NCBI GenBank assembly: GCA_945957335.1
Contig: CAMFLJ010000206.1
Coordinates: forward strand, 1 to 6,827
Source: an uncultured Actinomycetes bacterium
Lineage (GTDB): Bacteria; Actinomycetota; Acidimicrobiia; Acidimicrobiales; Acidimicrobilacustridaceae
Direction: 5' to 3'
DNA length: 6,827 nucleotides
Positions 1-5,459 of the stretch are shown piece by piece. The notes under the pieces were generated by a model, which was not told where the DNA came from, did not search any database, and saw only the letters and a list, made by a program, of their open reading frames with translations. Made by a program: the position numbers and the translations under genes. Numbering within the stretch: the first letter of the stretch is position 1; each line of letters begins with the position of its first letter.

Positions 1-801
1 GTACTCGCCGGGGCTCTCCTCGGTGACCGCCGCGCCGAGGCGATCGGCCAGCGCGGCCACGTCGAGGCCGCCGGTGGCACCGAACAGCAGCTCGTCGCCC
101 TGGCCGCTGGCCATGAGCTCGGTGGGGGTGGCGTCGGCCAGGAGGTGGCCGTGGTCGATGATCACCACGCGGTCGGCGAGCTTCTCGGCCTCGTCGAGGT
201 CGTGGGTGGTGAGCAGCACCGCCACGCCGTCGGCGCGCAGGTCGGCCACGAGGCGGCGGATCAGCTGGCGCCCGGCGGGGTCGATGCCAGCGGTGGGCTC
301 GTCGAGGAAGGCGACCTCGGGCCGGCCGATCAGGGCGAGGGCGAGCGACAGGCGCTGCTGCTCGCCACCCGACATCGAGCGCCACGTCGAGCGGCGGCGG
401 TCACCGAGCCCGACGCGCTCGAGCAGCTCGTCGGGATCGGCCGGGTCGTCGAAGTAGCTGGCGAAGAGGCGCAGCACCTCGGGCGGCCGGATGCCGGTGT
501 AGACGCCGCCGGTCTGGAGCATCACACCGATGCGCTCGACGAGGCGGGCGTGCTCCGACCACGGGTCGAGGCCGAGCACGCGCACCGTGCCGGAGGTGGC
601 CCGGCGGTAGCCCTCGAGGGTCTCGACCGTGGAGGTCTTGCCGGCGCCGTTGGGCCCGAGCAGTGCGGTGATCTGCCCTCGCTCGGCCCGGAACGACAGG
701 CCGTCGACGGCGACGTGGTCGTCGTAGCGGATGGTGAGGTCGCTGACCTCGACGGCGGGGGAGGTGTCGGGGCCGGAGGGCCCCGCGGCGGGGAAAGCCA
801 C
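1..801 (-). CDS. ABC-2 type transporter ATP-binding protein (3' end off the window)
   Basis: The gene encodes the nucleotide-binding subunit of an ABC transporter, a cytoplasmic ATPase that would pair with a membrane permease to export a drug, lipid or polysaccharide; the substrate cannot be told. The visible 267 residues hold every ATPase motif in order: Walker A GPNGAGKTS (about 49-57), Q-loop Gln at 96, signature MSGGEQQR (143-150, Met instead of the usual Leu), Walker B VAFLDE (163-168), D-loop and switch His at 200 (TTHDLDEAE). The C-terminal part after residue 240 is incomplete because the frame runs off base 1 without a stop. The GTG at 799-801 is the only reasonable start: an in-frame TAG lies four codons upstream. 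There is no Shine-Dalgarno, so the mRNA is probably leaderless. It is divergent from serS. By family habit the permease gene would follow it, outside the window. The sequence resembles the daunorubicin-resistance (DrrA-like) group. Confidence 0.93.
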   Translation of the reverse strand, partial: MAFPAAGPSGPDTSPAVEVSDLTIRYDDHVAVDGLSFRAERGQITALLGPNGAGKTSTVETLEGYRRATSGTVRVLGLDPWSEHARLVERIGVMLQTGGVYTGIRPPEVLRLFASYFDDPADPDELLERVGLGDRRRSTWRSMSGGEQQRLSLALALIGRPEVAFLDEPTAGIDPAGRQLIRRLVADLRADGVAVLLTTHDLDEAEKLADRVVIIDHGHLLADATPTELMASGQGDELLFGATGGLDVAALADRLGAAVTEESPGEY

Positions 802-807
802 GATCGG

Positions 808-813
808 ACGCTA
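808..813 (-). promoter_or_regulatory. Putative -10 box of a leaderless promoter for the ABC ATPase gene
   Basis: On the minus strand TAGCGT fits the actinobacterial TAnnnT -10 pattern and is followed by exactly six bases (CCGATC) before the GTG start of the ABC gene. That spacing puts transcription start on the start codon, as expected for a leaderless mRNA, and it agrees with the lack of any Shine-Dalgarno. The box also contains the in-frame TAG that bounds the reading frame. I see no convincing -35 element. This is inference from pattern and spacing only. Confidence 0.45.
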
Positions 814-827
814 CCGGGCCGACGACT

Positions 828-842
828 ACGGTTCTGAACCGT
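828..842. repeat. Perfect 15-bp palindrome over the serS start, in the divergent promoter gap
   Basis: ACGGTTC-T-GAACCGT is a perfect inverted repeat (7 bp arms, 1 bp centre) that fills much of the 39-bp gap between the divergent ABC ATPase and serS genes and includes the first two bases of the serS GTG start. A TAnnnT-like hexamer (TACGGT, 827-832) overlaps its left arm and could be the serS -10 box, eight bases before the start. The symmetry could be an operator for a dimeric regulator or a short hairpin. No regulator is encoded nearby, so its role is unknown. Confidence 0.5.
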
Positions 843-2127
843 GATCGACGTCCGACGGGTCCGCACCGACTACGACACCGTGCGCGCCGCGCTGGCGCGC
901 CGCGGTGACGGCACGGCCGAGCTCGAGCAGCTGCACGGCCTCGACGAGCGCTCGCGCCAGGTGTCCTCCGAGCGTGACGACCTGCGGGCCCGGATCAACG
1001 GCCTCTCCAAGGAGGTCGGCACCCTCCGCCGTGACGGCGACGTCGAGGGCGCCGAGGCCAAGCAGGCCGAGAGCCGTGAGCTGGGCGAGGCCGAGAAGGC
1101 GCTGGCCGCCGAGGCCGACGAGCTCGCCGCCGCCGTGCGCGAGCTGCTGCTGCGCATCCCGAACCTCCCTGCGCCCGACGCCCCCGACGGCGCCGGCGAG
1201 CAGGACAACCCGGTCGTGAAGGTCGTGGGCCCCGGCGACGACCCGGCGGCGTGGGCCGAGCACCAGCGCGTCCCCCACTGGGAGACCGGCGCCGAGCTCG
1301 GCATCCTCGACCTCGAGCGGGCCGTGAAGATCTCGGGCGCCATGTTCACCATGTTCCGCAAGCAGGGCGCCACCCTGCAGCGGGCGCTGTGCCAGCTCGC
1401 CCTCGACCGCAACTCCGACGCCTTCGAGGAGGTGCGCCCTCCCAGCCTCGTGCTGAGCGCCACGCTCACCGCTACCGGCCAGCTGCCCAAGTTCGCCGAC
1501 GACGCCTACCAGATCGAGCGCGACGACCTCTGGTGCATCCCCACCGCCGAGGTGCCGCTCACCTCGATCGCCAAGGACGAGATCCTCGACGAGGCCGACC
1601 TCCCCACCCGCCTCATGGCCTACTCGCCGTGCTTCCGCCGTGAGGCCGGCTCGGCGGGCCGCGACACCCGGGGCCTGCTGCGCGTGCACGAGTTCGACAA
1701 GGTCGAGCTGCTCGCCTACACGACCCCCGACCAGGCGCCCGCCATGCTGCAGGAGATCCTCGGCCGGGCGGAGGCGCTGATCACCGCGCTGGGCCTCACC
1801 TACCGGGTGCTCGACATCTGCACCGGCGACATGGGGCAGTCGCACCACCGCTCGTTCGACATCGAGGTCTACGCCCCCGGCGTCGACAAGTGGCTCGAGG
1901 TGTCGTCGGTGTCGTGGTTCAGCGACTACCAGGCCCGCCGGGCCAACATCCGCTACCGCCCCACCGAGGGCAAGGGCACCGAGCACGTGCACACCCTCAA
2001 CGGCTCGGCTCTCGCGGTGCCCCGCGTGTGGGCGGCCGTGGTCGAGACCCACCGCCAGCCCGACGGATCGGTGCGGATCCCCGAGGTGCTGCTGCCCTAC
2101 ATGCGCGGCGCCACCGAGATCCGCTGA
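841..2127 (+). CDS. serS: Seryl-tRNA synthetase (SerRS, class II)
   Basis: This is a cytoplasmic enzyme that activates serine with ATP and charges tRNA-Ser (and tRNA-Sec where present). It is 428 residues, the normal bacterial length. Residues 1-110 form the helical tRNA-binding arm: MIDVRRVRTDY start, then a charged Glu/Ala/Arg-rich coiled coil at about 25-105. The catalytic domain follows, with a motif 1 region at 151-185, the serine-binding TAE loop (TAEVPLT, 235-241), motif 2 with FRREAGSAGRDTRGLLR (265-281) and FDKVE, and motif 3 with NGSALAVPRVWAAVVE (387-402) including its conserved Arg at 395. The GTG start is chosen because the protein begins with the typical MID(L/V)R sequence. No Shine-Dalgarno precedes it, so leaderless translation is likely. 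The segment EVSSVSWFSDYQARR (353-367) lacks the Cys and Asn of the E. coli SSCSN-type version, probably a lineage variant. It is divergent from the ABC gene and convergent with the CLC gene, 1 bp away. Confidence 0.98.
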   Translation: MIDVRRVRTDYDTVRAALARRGDGTAELEQLHGLDERSRQVSSERDDLRARINGLSKEVGTLRRDGDVEGAEAKQAESRELGEAEKALAAEADELAAAVRELLLRIPNLPAPDAPDGAGEQDNPVVKVVGPGDDPAAWAEHQRVPHWETGAELGILDLERAVKISGAMFTMFRKQGATLQRALCQLALDRNSDAFEEVRPPSLVLSATLTATGQLPKFADDAYQIERDDLWCIPTAEVPLTSIAKDEILDEADLPTRLMAYSPCFRREAGSAGRDTRGLLRVHEFDKVELLAYTTPDQAPAMLQEILGRAEALITALGLTYRVLDICTGDMGQSHHRSFDIEVYAPGVDKWLEVSSVSWFSDYQARRANIRYRPTEGKGTEHVHTLNGSALAVPRVWAAVVETHRQPDGSVRIPEVLLPYMRGATEIR

Positions 2128-2128
2128 G

Positions 2129-3517
2129 TCAGCCCGGGGGCGCGCCCTCGTCGGTGGTGGGCTCGGGGTCGCGGCGCGACCGGTGCTCCCGGACGGCGTG
2201 GCCGAGGGGCCCGGTCCACCCGCCCTTCGCCGCCGCCAAGCGCTGGCTGCCGTAGATCGAGCGATGTGAGCTGAACACGTAGGCGATCACGCAGCCGACG
2301 GCCGCCGGCTCGAGCGCCTGGCGCCCGAAGAGCTCGACCGCCATCACCGTGCAGGCCAGCGGTGTGTTGGCCGCGCCGGCGAACACCGCGACGTACCCGA
2401 TGGCGGCGAGCAGCGCGATCGGGACGCCGAGGATCGTGGCCAGGGCGGCTCCGAGCGTCGAGCCGATGACGAGCAAGGGGGTGACCTCGCCGCCGTAGAA
2501 CCCGAAGCCGAGGGTGACGGCGGTGAACACGAGCTTCAGGGCGAACACCTGGAGCCCGGGGTCGTTGCCGGCGAGGGCGTCGACCGCCAGCGGGATCGAC
2601 AGGCCGTTGTAGTGGCGGTTGCCGACGGCCAGGGTGAGCAGGATCACCAGCACCCCACCGATGACGGGCCGGGCCGGCGGCCATCCTGTCAGGCGGGCGC
2701 CGATGCGCTTCACCAGGTGCACCGCCTCGATGAACACCGCGCTCACGAGGCCGAACACCAGGCCGGCCAGCGCGATCTTCAGGATGAGACCGGCGTCGAG
2801 GTCGACCGGGCCGAGCTGCGGCGTCGGGGTGTGGTGGATGCCGAGGCCCCGGACGATCAGGTCGCCGACCAGCGCTCCGGTGAGCGACGGGACGAGCGCC
2901 TCGTAGCGGACCCGCCCGATGCTCTGCACCTCGAGGCCGAACACGGCACCGGCCAGGGGCACGCCGAACACCGCACCGAACCCGGCCGAGATCCCGGCGA
3001 CCAGGAGGATCCGGCGCTCGGCCCGCGACAGGTGGAGCAGCCGGGCCGCGCTGTCGGTGAGGCTGGCCGACATCTGGATGGCCGTTCCCTCCCGTCCGGC
3101 CGAGCCGCCGAACAGGTTCGTGGCCACGGTCGAGATCAGCACCAGCGGCGCCATGCGGCGCGGGATGCCGGTGCGGGGCTCGTGGATCTCGTCGATCACG
3201 AGGACGTTCCCCTCGATCGCCCGCCCGCCGGTGTAGTGGTAGAGGCAGCCCATGGCGAGGCCGCCGACGGGCAGCAGGTAGAGCAGCCAGCCGTGCTCGG
3301 CGAAGTTGCGCGTCGACCACTCGAGCATCTTCAGGAACAGCGCCGACGAGAGCCCGGCCAGCACGCCCACCCCGATGCCGAGGGCGATCCAGCGCAGGAG
3401 CCACAGGACGAGGCGGCCCTGCTCGTCGGCGGCGCCGGCCAGGCGGGCCACGACGGAGCGGGCGCGCGAGGTGGGGCTTCGCCGGCTCGGGTCGGTGGGC
3501 GGTGTGGGCTCGGTCAT
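2129..3517 (-). CDS. clcF: CLC-F type fluoride/proton antiporter (EriC-F / SycA-like CLC protein)
   Basis: This is an inner-membrane CLC-family transporter, here most likely the fluoride-exporting F-/H+ antiporter class. The 462 residues form a hydrophobic multi-helix core (about 36-415) with charged hydrophilic ends. Visible family features are GGSAGREGTAIQM (137-149), carrying the gating Glu at 143 in GREGT rather than the GREGP of chloride transporters; GGEVTP (342-347), with Glu 344, where chloride CLCs have GG-x-F-x-P; and AGAANTPLACTVMAVELFG (380-398). The chloride-type GSGIP loop is replaced by IEGNVLVIDEIHEP (101-114). These are traits I associate with the CLC-F/SycA-like branch. The call is strongly supported by a fluoride riboswitch in the leader. 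The ATG at 3517 has a close, weak GGGAAG ribosome site four bases upstream, inside a strong hairpin. The gene ends 1 bp from the serS stop. A generic chloride channel annotation would be less precise. Confidence 0.93.
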   Translation of the reverse strand: MTEPTPPTDPSRRSPTSRARSVVARLAGAADEQGRLVLWLLRWIALGIGVGVLAGLSSALFLKMLEWSTRNFAEHGWLLYLLPVGGLAMGCLYHYTGGRAIEGNVLVIDEIHEPRTGIPRRMAPLVLISTVATNLFGGSAGREGTAIQMSASLTDSAARLLHLSRAERRILLVAGISAGFGAVFGVPLAGAVFGLEVQSIGRVRYEALVPSLTGALVGDLIVRGLGIHHTPTPQLGPVDLDAGLILKIALAGLVFGLVSAVFIEAVHLVKRIGARLTGWPPARPVIGGVLVILLTLAVGNRHYNGLSIPLAVDALAGNDPGLQVFALKLVFTAVTLGFGFYGGEVTPLLVIGSTLGAALATILGVPIALLAAIGYVAVFAGAANTPLACTVMAVELFGRQALEPAAVGCVIAYVFSSHRSIYGSQRLAAAKGGWTGPLGHAVREHRSRRDPEPTTDEGAPPG

Positions 3518-3523
3518 CGGGCT

Positions 3524-3555
3524 TCCCGGGGCTGTGCGCCGGGGTGGCCCCGGGA
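3524..3555 (-). promoter_or_regulatory. Ribosome-site-sequestering hairpin before clcF
   Basis: In the RNA of the minus strand, TCCCGGGGC (3555-3547) pairs perfectly over 9 bp with GCCCCGGGA (3532-3524) around a 14-base loop. The downstream arm contains most of the only Shine-Dalgarno-like sequence (GGGAAG, 3527-3522) before the clcF ATG at 3517. When folded, it should limit ribosome access. It lies directly downstream of the riboswitch hairpin and is likely part of the same control region. The pairing is seen in the sequence; the function is inferred. Confidence 0.5.
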
Positions 3556-3558
3556 GGA

Positions 3559-3592
3559 CCTACCGCCGAGCGCGCTGGCGCTGGTCGGTAGG
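3559..3592 (-). promoter_or_regulatory. Fluoride riboswitch expression-platform hairpin, competing with aptamer P1
   Basis: On the minus strand CCTACCG (3592-3586) can pair perfectly with CGGTAGG (3565-3559). Between them is a second stem, AGCGC/GCGCT (3582-3578 with 3573-3569), around a four-base loop. The first two bases of the outer stem are also the last two of the aptamer's closing helix, and the rest covers the conserved UACC tail, so aptamer and hairpin cannot fully form together. Fluoride binding should therefore disfavour this hairpin. There is no U-tract after it, so it is not a textbook intrinsic terminator. It could be a terminator of the U-poor actinobacterial kind, or act on translation or Rho access. 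Confidence 0.55.
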
Positions 3593-3632
3593 AGCCATCA
3601 GCCCGCAGGCGGTTTCGGCGAGCCCCATCGCC
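3587..3632 (-). ncRNA. Fluoride riboswitch (crcB motif) aptamer
   Basis: Read on the minus strand from 3632, this element matches the fluoride aptamer part by part. The 5' pseudoknot strand GGCG (3632-3629) is followed by AT, then the P1 strand GGGGC (3626-3622) and the loop CGCC (3620-3617), which pairs with the 5' GGCG to make the pseudoknot. Next come GAAAC, then a small stem GCC-TGCG-GGC (3610-3601), the conserved TGATG (3600-3596), the P1 return strand GCTCC (3595-3591, one G-U pair) and the tail TACC (3590-3587). The order and spacing are those of the Thermotoga petrophila fluoride riboswitch. It sits about 70 bases upstream of the CLC-F antiporter start, on the same strand, which is a classic location. 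Fluoride with Mg2+ should stabilise this fold and turn the gene on. Confidence 0.93.
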
Positions 3633-3642
3633 ATCGCCGGGC

Positions 3643-3648
3643 ATCGTA
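3643..3648 (-). promoter_or_regulatory. Putative -10 box for the fluoride riboswitch-clcF transcript
   Basis: TACGAT on the minus strand fits TAnnnT. Transcription starting 6-8 bases downstream would begin at about 3635-3637, just before the first base of the aptamer at 3632, a sensible arrangement for a riboswitch leader. No good -35 hexamer is seen at 16-18 bases. The call rests on motif plus position only. Confidence 0.45.
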
Positions 3649-3701
3649 GCCAACCATGATCTGGCTTGGCACCTGCCGGCCTCGGCGGGTCGAATGGGGA
3701 C

Positions 3702-4355
3702 ATGAGCTCGTCACCCGAGGTGGATGCCCTGCGGGCGTCGTTGATGGAGCGGGGCCTTCGTCGAGCCGACCTGCTCGACGACCCGATCGGGCAGCTGCGC
3801 GCCTGGTACGAGGAGGCCCGTGAGGCCGGGCTCCACGAGCCCGATGCGGTCGTGGTCTCGACGGTGGCGGCCGACGGCACGCCGTCGTCGCGCTACGTGC
3901 TGATGCGGGGGCTCGACACGGGGGTGGTGTTCTTCACCAACTTCGAGAGCCGCAAGGGCCACGAGATCGACGACCGGGCGGTGGCCGCAGTGGTGTTCCC
4001 GTGGCACTGGCTGTCGCGCCAGGTCCGTGTGGTGGGCCGGGTCGAGCGGGTGAGCGACGCCGAGAGCGACGCCTACTTCGCCAGCCGGCCGCGGGGGAGC
4101 CAGATCGGGGCGTGGGCGTCGCCCCAGAGCGAGCCGCTGGCCGACCGGGCCGAGCTCGAGGCGCTCACGGCCGAGGTCGAGGCCCGCTTCGAGGGCGTCG
4201 AGGTGCCCCGTCCGCCGCACTGGGGTGGCTACCGGGTCGTGCCCGACGAGCTCGAGGTGTGGCAGGGCCGCCGAGACCGCCTCCACGACCGCTTCGCCTA
4301 CCGGCGCGACCCGGCGGCCCCCACCGGCTGGTCCCTCACCCGCCTCGCCCCCTGA
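3702..4355 (+). CDS. pdxH: Pyridoxamine/pyridoxine 5'-phosphate oxidase
   Basis: This is an FMN-dependent cytosolic enzyme that oxidises pyridoxine or pyridoxamine 5'-phosphate with O2 to pyridoxal 5'-phosphate, the last step of PLP supply and salvage. It is 217 residues, the usual PdxH length. The N-terminal lead DDPIGQLRAWYEEA (26-39) is followed by the split-barrel flavin domain with SSRYVLMRGLD (62-72), FFTNFESRKG (77-86) and FPWHWLSRQVRV (99-110). The substrate-binding residues lie in DAYFASRPRGSQIGAWASPQS (start 123; Tyr 125, Arg 129/131, Ser 133). The C-terminal signature is PPHWGGYRV, then WQGRRDRLHDRF (187-198) with the Arg 193/His 195 pair. I chose the ATG at 3702. A TTG at 3666 would add 12 residues without family support and sits next to the divergent clcF promoter. 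A GGGGA lies only one base before the ATG, too close to be a good ribosome site. The gene is divergent from the riboswitch-clcF unit and convergent with the LLM gene. Confidence 0.97.
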   Translation: MSSSPEVDALRASLMERGLRRADLLDDPIGQLRAWYEEAREAGLHEPDAVVVSTVAADGTPSSRYVLMRGLDTGVVFFTNFESRKGHEIDDRAVAAVVFPWHWLSRQVRVVGRVERVSDAESDAYFASRPRGSQIGAWASPQSEPLADRAELEALTAEVEARFEGVEVPRPPHWGGYRVVPDELEVWQGRRDRLHDRFAYRRDPAAPTGWSLTRLAP

Positions 4356-4356
4356 C

Positions 4357-4473
4357 CCGAGCTGGCTCGGATCCGGCTGCTGGGGCGACCACATCCGAGC
4401 CACCTTCGGCCGTTCTCCCGCGAGCTGGCTCGGATCGCGCCGTCAGAGGTGCGCGATGCGAGCCAGCTTCGGG
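4357..4473. repeat. Cluster of four alternating copies of a ~16-bp repeat between convergent genes
   Basis: CGAGCTGGCTCGGATC occurs twice exactly in direct orientation (4358-4373 and 4421-4436). It also occurs twice in inverted, slightly diverged form (core ATCCGAGCCA at 4393-4402, and GATGCGAGCCAGCTTCGGG at 4455-4473). Copies alternate plus, minus, plus, minus with roughly 30-base spacing. Pairs 1-2 (10 bp perfect TGGCTCGGAT/ATCCGAGCCA, extended with mismatches) and 3-4 (13 of 14 paired) can form two consecutive stem-loops. In addition the core CCGAGC-TG-GCTCGG is itself palindromic. The cluster starts two bases after the pdxH stop and ends 20 bases before the LLM gene's stop. It could act as a bidirectional terminator or belong to a family of REP-like intergenic repeats. 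No U-tract is visible. Confidence 0.7.
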
Positions 4474-4492
4474 TCGGAGGGTGCGCGGGCTC

Positions 4493-5425
4493 CTAGGGGA
4501 GGAGCTTCATGACCTGGTTGGCCACCAGGCGGAGGTGGTCGAGGTCGCTCATGTCGAGGACCTGGAGGTAGATGCGCTCGGCGCCGGCCTCGGCGTAGGT
4601 GGCGATCTTGTCGAGCACCTGCGACGGCGTGCCCGCGGCGCCGTTCTGGCGCAGCTCGTCGGCGGCGCGGCCGATGACACCGGCGCGGCGCTCGACCTCG
4701 AGGTCGTTCTCGCCGCAGCACAGCACCAGGGCGGCGGAGAACACCATCGTCTTGGGGTCGCGGCCGCGCTCCTCGCACGCCTTGACCACGCGCTCGCGCT
4801 GGGCGGCGAACGCCTCGACGGGGGCGAAGGGGAGGTTGAACTCGTTGGCGTAGTGGGCGGCCAGGCGCGGGGTGCGGGTGGGGCCGTGGCCGCCGATGAT
4901 GATCGGCGGTCCGCCGGGCTGGAGCGGCTTGGGCAGGGCCGGCGAGCCGACGATGCCGTAGTGCTGGCCCTCGAACGTGTACTGCGAGTCGGCCGGCGTG
5001 CGCCACAGGTTGGTGACGATCTCGAGCTGCTCCTCGAGCTTGTCGAAGCGGTCCTTCAGCGACGGGAAGGGGATGCCGTAGGCGACGTGCTCATCGTCGA
5101 ACCAGCCGGCGCCGAGGCCGAGCTCGACCCGTCCGCCGCTCATGTCGTCGACCTGGGCGACCTGGATGGCGAGCGGCCCGGGCAGGCGGAACGTGGCCGA
5201 GGTGACGAGGGTGCCGAGGCGGATGGTGAGCGTCTCGCGGGCGATGGCGCCGAGGGTGACCCACGCGTCGGTGGGGCCGGGCAGGCCGCTGACGTCGCCC
5301 ATCTTGAGGAAGTGGTCGGAGCGGAAGAAGGCGTCGAAGCCCAGCTCCTCGGCCGTCTGGGCGACGGTGAGCTGGTCGAGGTACGAGGCCCCCTGCTGGG
5401 GCTCGACGAAGACGCGCAGGTCCAT
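4493..5425 (-). CDS. LLM-class (luciferase-like) F420-dependent oxidoreductase
   Basis: This is a cytosolic TIM-barrel oxidoreductase of the bacterial-luciferase-like family, very probably using cofactor F420; the substrate is unknown. It is 310 residues, typical for the F420 branch. Seen features are the N-terminal strand MDLRVFVEPQ, then TAEELGFDAFFRSDHFLKMG (24-43), LGTLVTSATFRLPGPLAIQV (70-89), VDDMSGGRVELGLGAGWFDDEH (starting at 92; the family's D-x-x-S-x-G-R...G-x-G-x-G-W signature), FDKLEEQLEIV (127-137), the cofactor-side loop PPIIIGGHGPTRTPRLAA (173-190), and the C-terminal GTPSQVLDKIATYAEAGAER (265-284). The ATG is well supported by an AGGAG ribosome site eight bases upstream. It is the last gene of a minus-strand group, 34 bp after ccdA, with no obvious functional link to thiol redox. 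An FMN-dependent monooxygenase is the main alternative. The overall form resembles families abundant in mycobacteria and Acidimicrobiia. Confidence 0.92.
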   Translation of the reverse strand: MDLRVFVEPQQGASYLDQLTVAQTAEELGFDAFFRSDHFLKMGDVSGLPGPTDAWVTLGAIARETLTIRLGTLVTSATFRLPGPLAIQVAQVDDMSGGRVELGLGAGWFDDEHVAYGIPFPSLKDRFDKLEEQLEIVTNLWRTPADSQYTFEGQHYGIVGSPALPKPLQPGGPPIIIGGHGPTRTPRLAAHYANEFNLPFAPVEAFAAQRERVVKACEERGRDPKTMVFSAALVLCCGENDLEVERRAGVIGRAADELRQNGAAGTPSQVLDKIATYAEAGAERIYLQVLDMSDLDHLRLVANQVMKLLP

Positions 5426-5433
5426 GGGTTGTG

Positions 5434-5438
5434 CTCCT
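5434..5438 (-). promoter_or_regulatory. Shine-Dalgarno AGGAG for the LLM oxidoreductase
   Basis: AGGAG on the minus strand lies eight bases before the ATG at 5425. It is the only textbook ribosome site in the window; the other complete genes look leaderless, coupled or weakly initiated. It fixes the LLM start. Confidence 0.8.
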
Positions 5439-5459
5439 GTGTCGGTGACCGTGGTGAGG

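Noticed and set aside
145..837. Plus-strand open frames opposite the ABC ATPase
   Set aside because: They are antisense shadows; the minus-strand frame ending in GTG at 801 carries Walker A, signature and Walker B motifs.
826..2052. 408-codon minus-strand open frame opposite serS
   Set aside because: Its sequence is the Val/Gly/His-rich kind expected opposite a real high-GC gene; serS on the plus strand has all family motifs.
2138..2147. GGGCGCGCCC palindrome near the clcF stop as a terminator
   Set aside because: It is a short GC palindrome within the clcF coding end, with no loop or U-tract; such strings are expected by chance in this composition.
2097..3653. 518-codon minus-strand open frame overlapping clcF in another frame
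   Set aside because: It is Arg/Pro/His-rich with no membrane segments, and it would run through the riboswitch and into serS. The 462-residue CLC frame is the real one.
3649..3670. Inverted GCCAA/TTGGC pair upstream of pdxH as an operator
   Set aside because: It has only 5-bp arms separated by 12 bases and is not distinguishable from chance.
3666..3701. TTG start for pdxH at 3666
   Set aside because: It adds 12 residues not typical of PdxH and lies next to the divergent promoter; the ATG at 3702 fits the family better.
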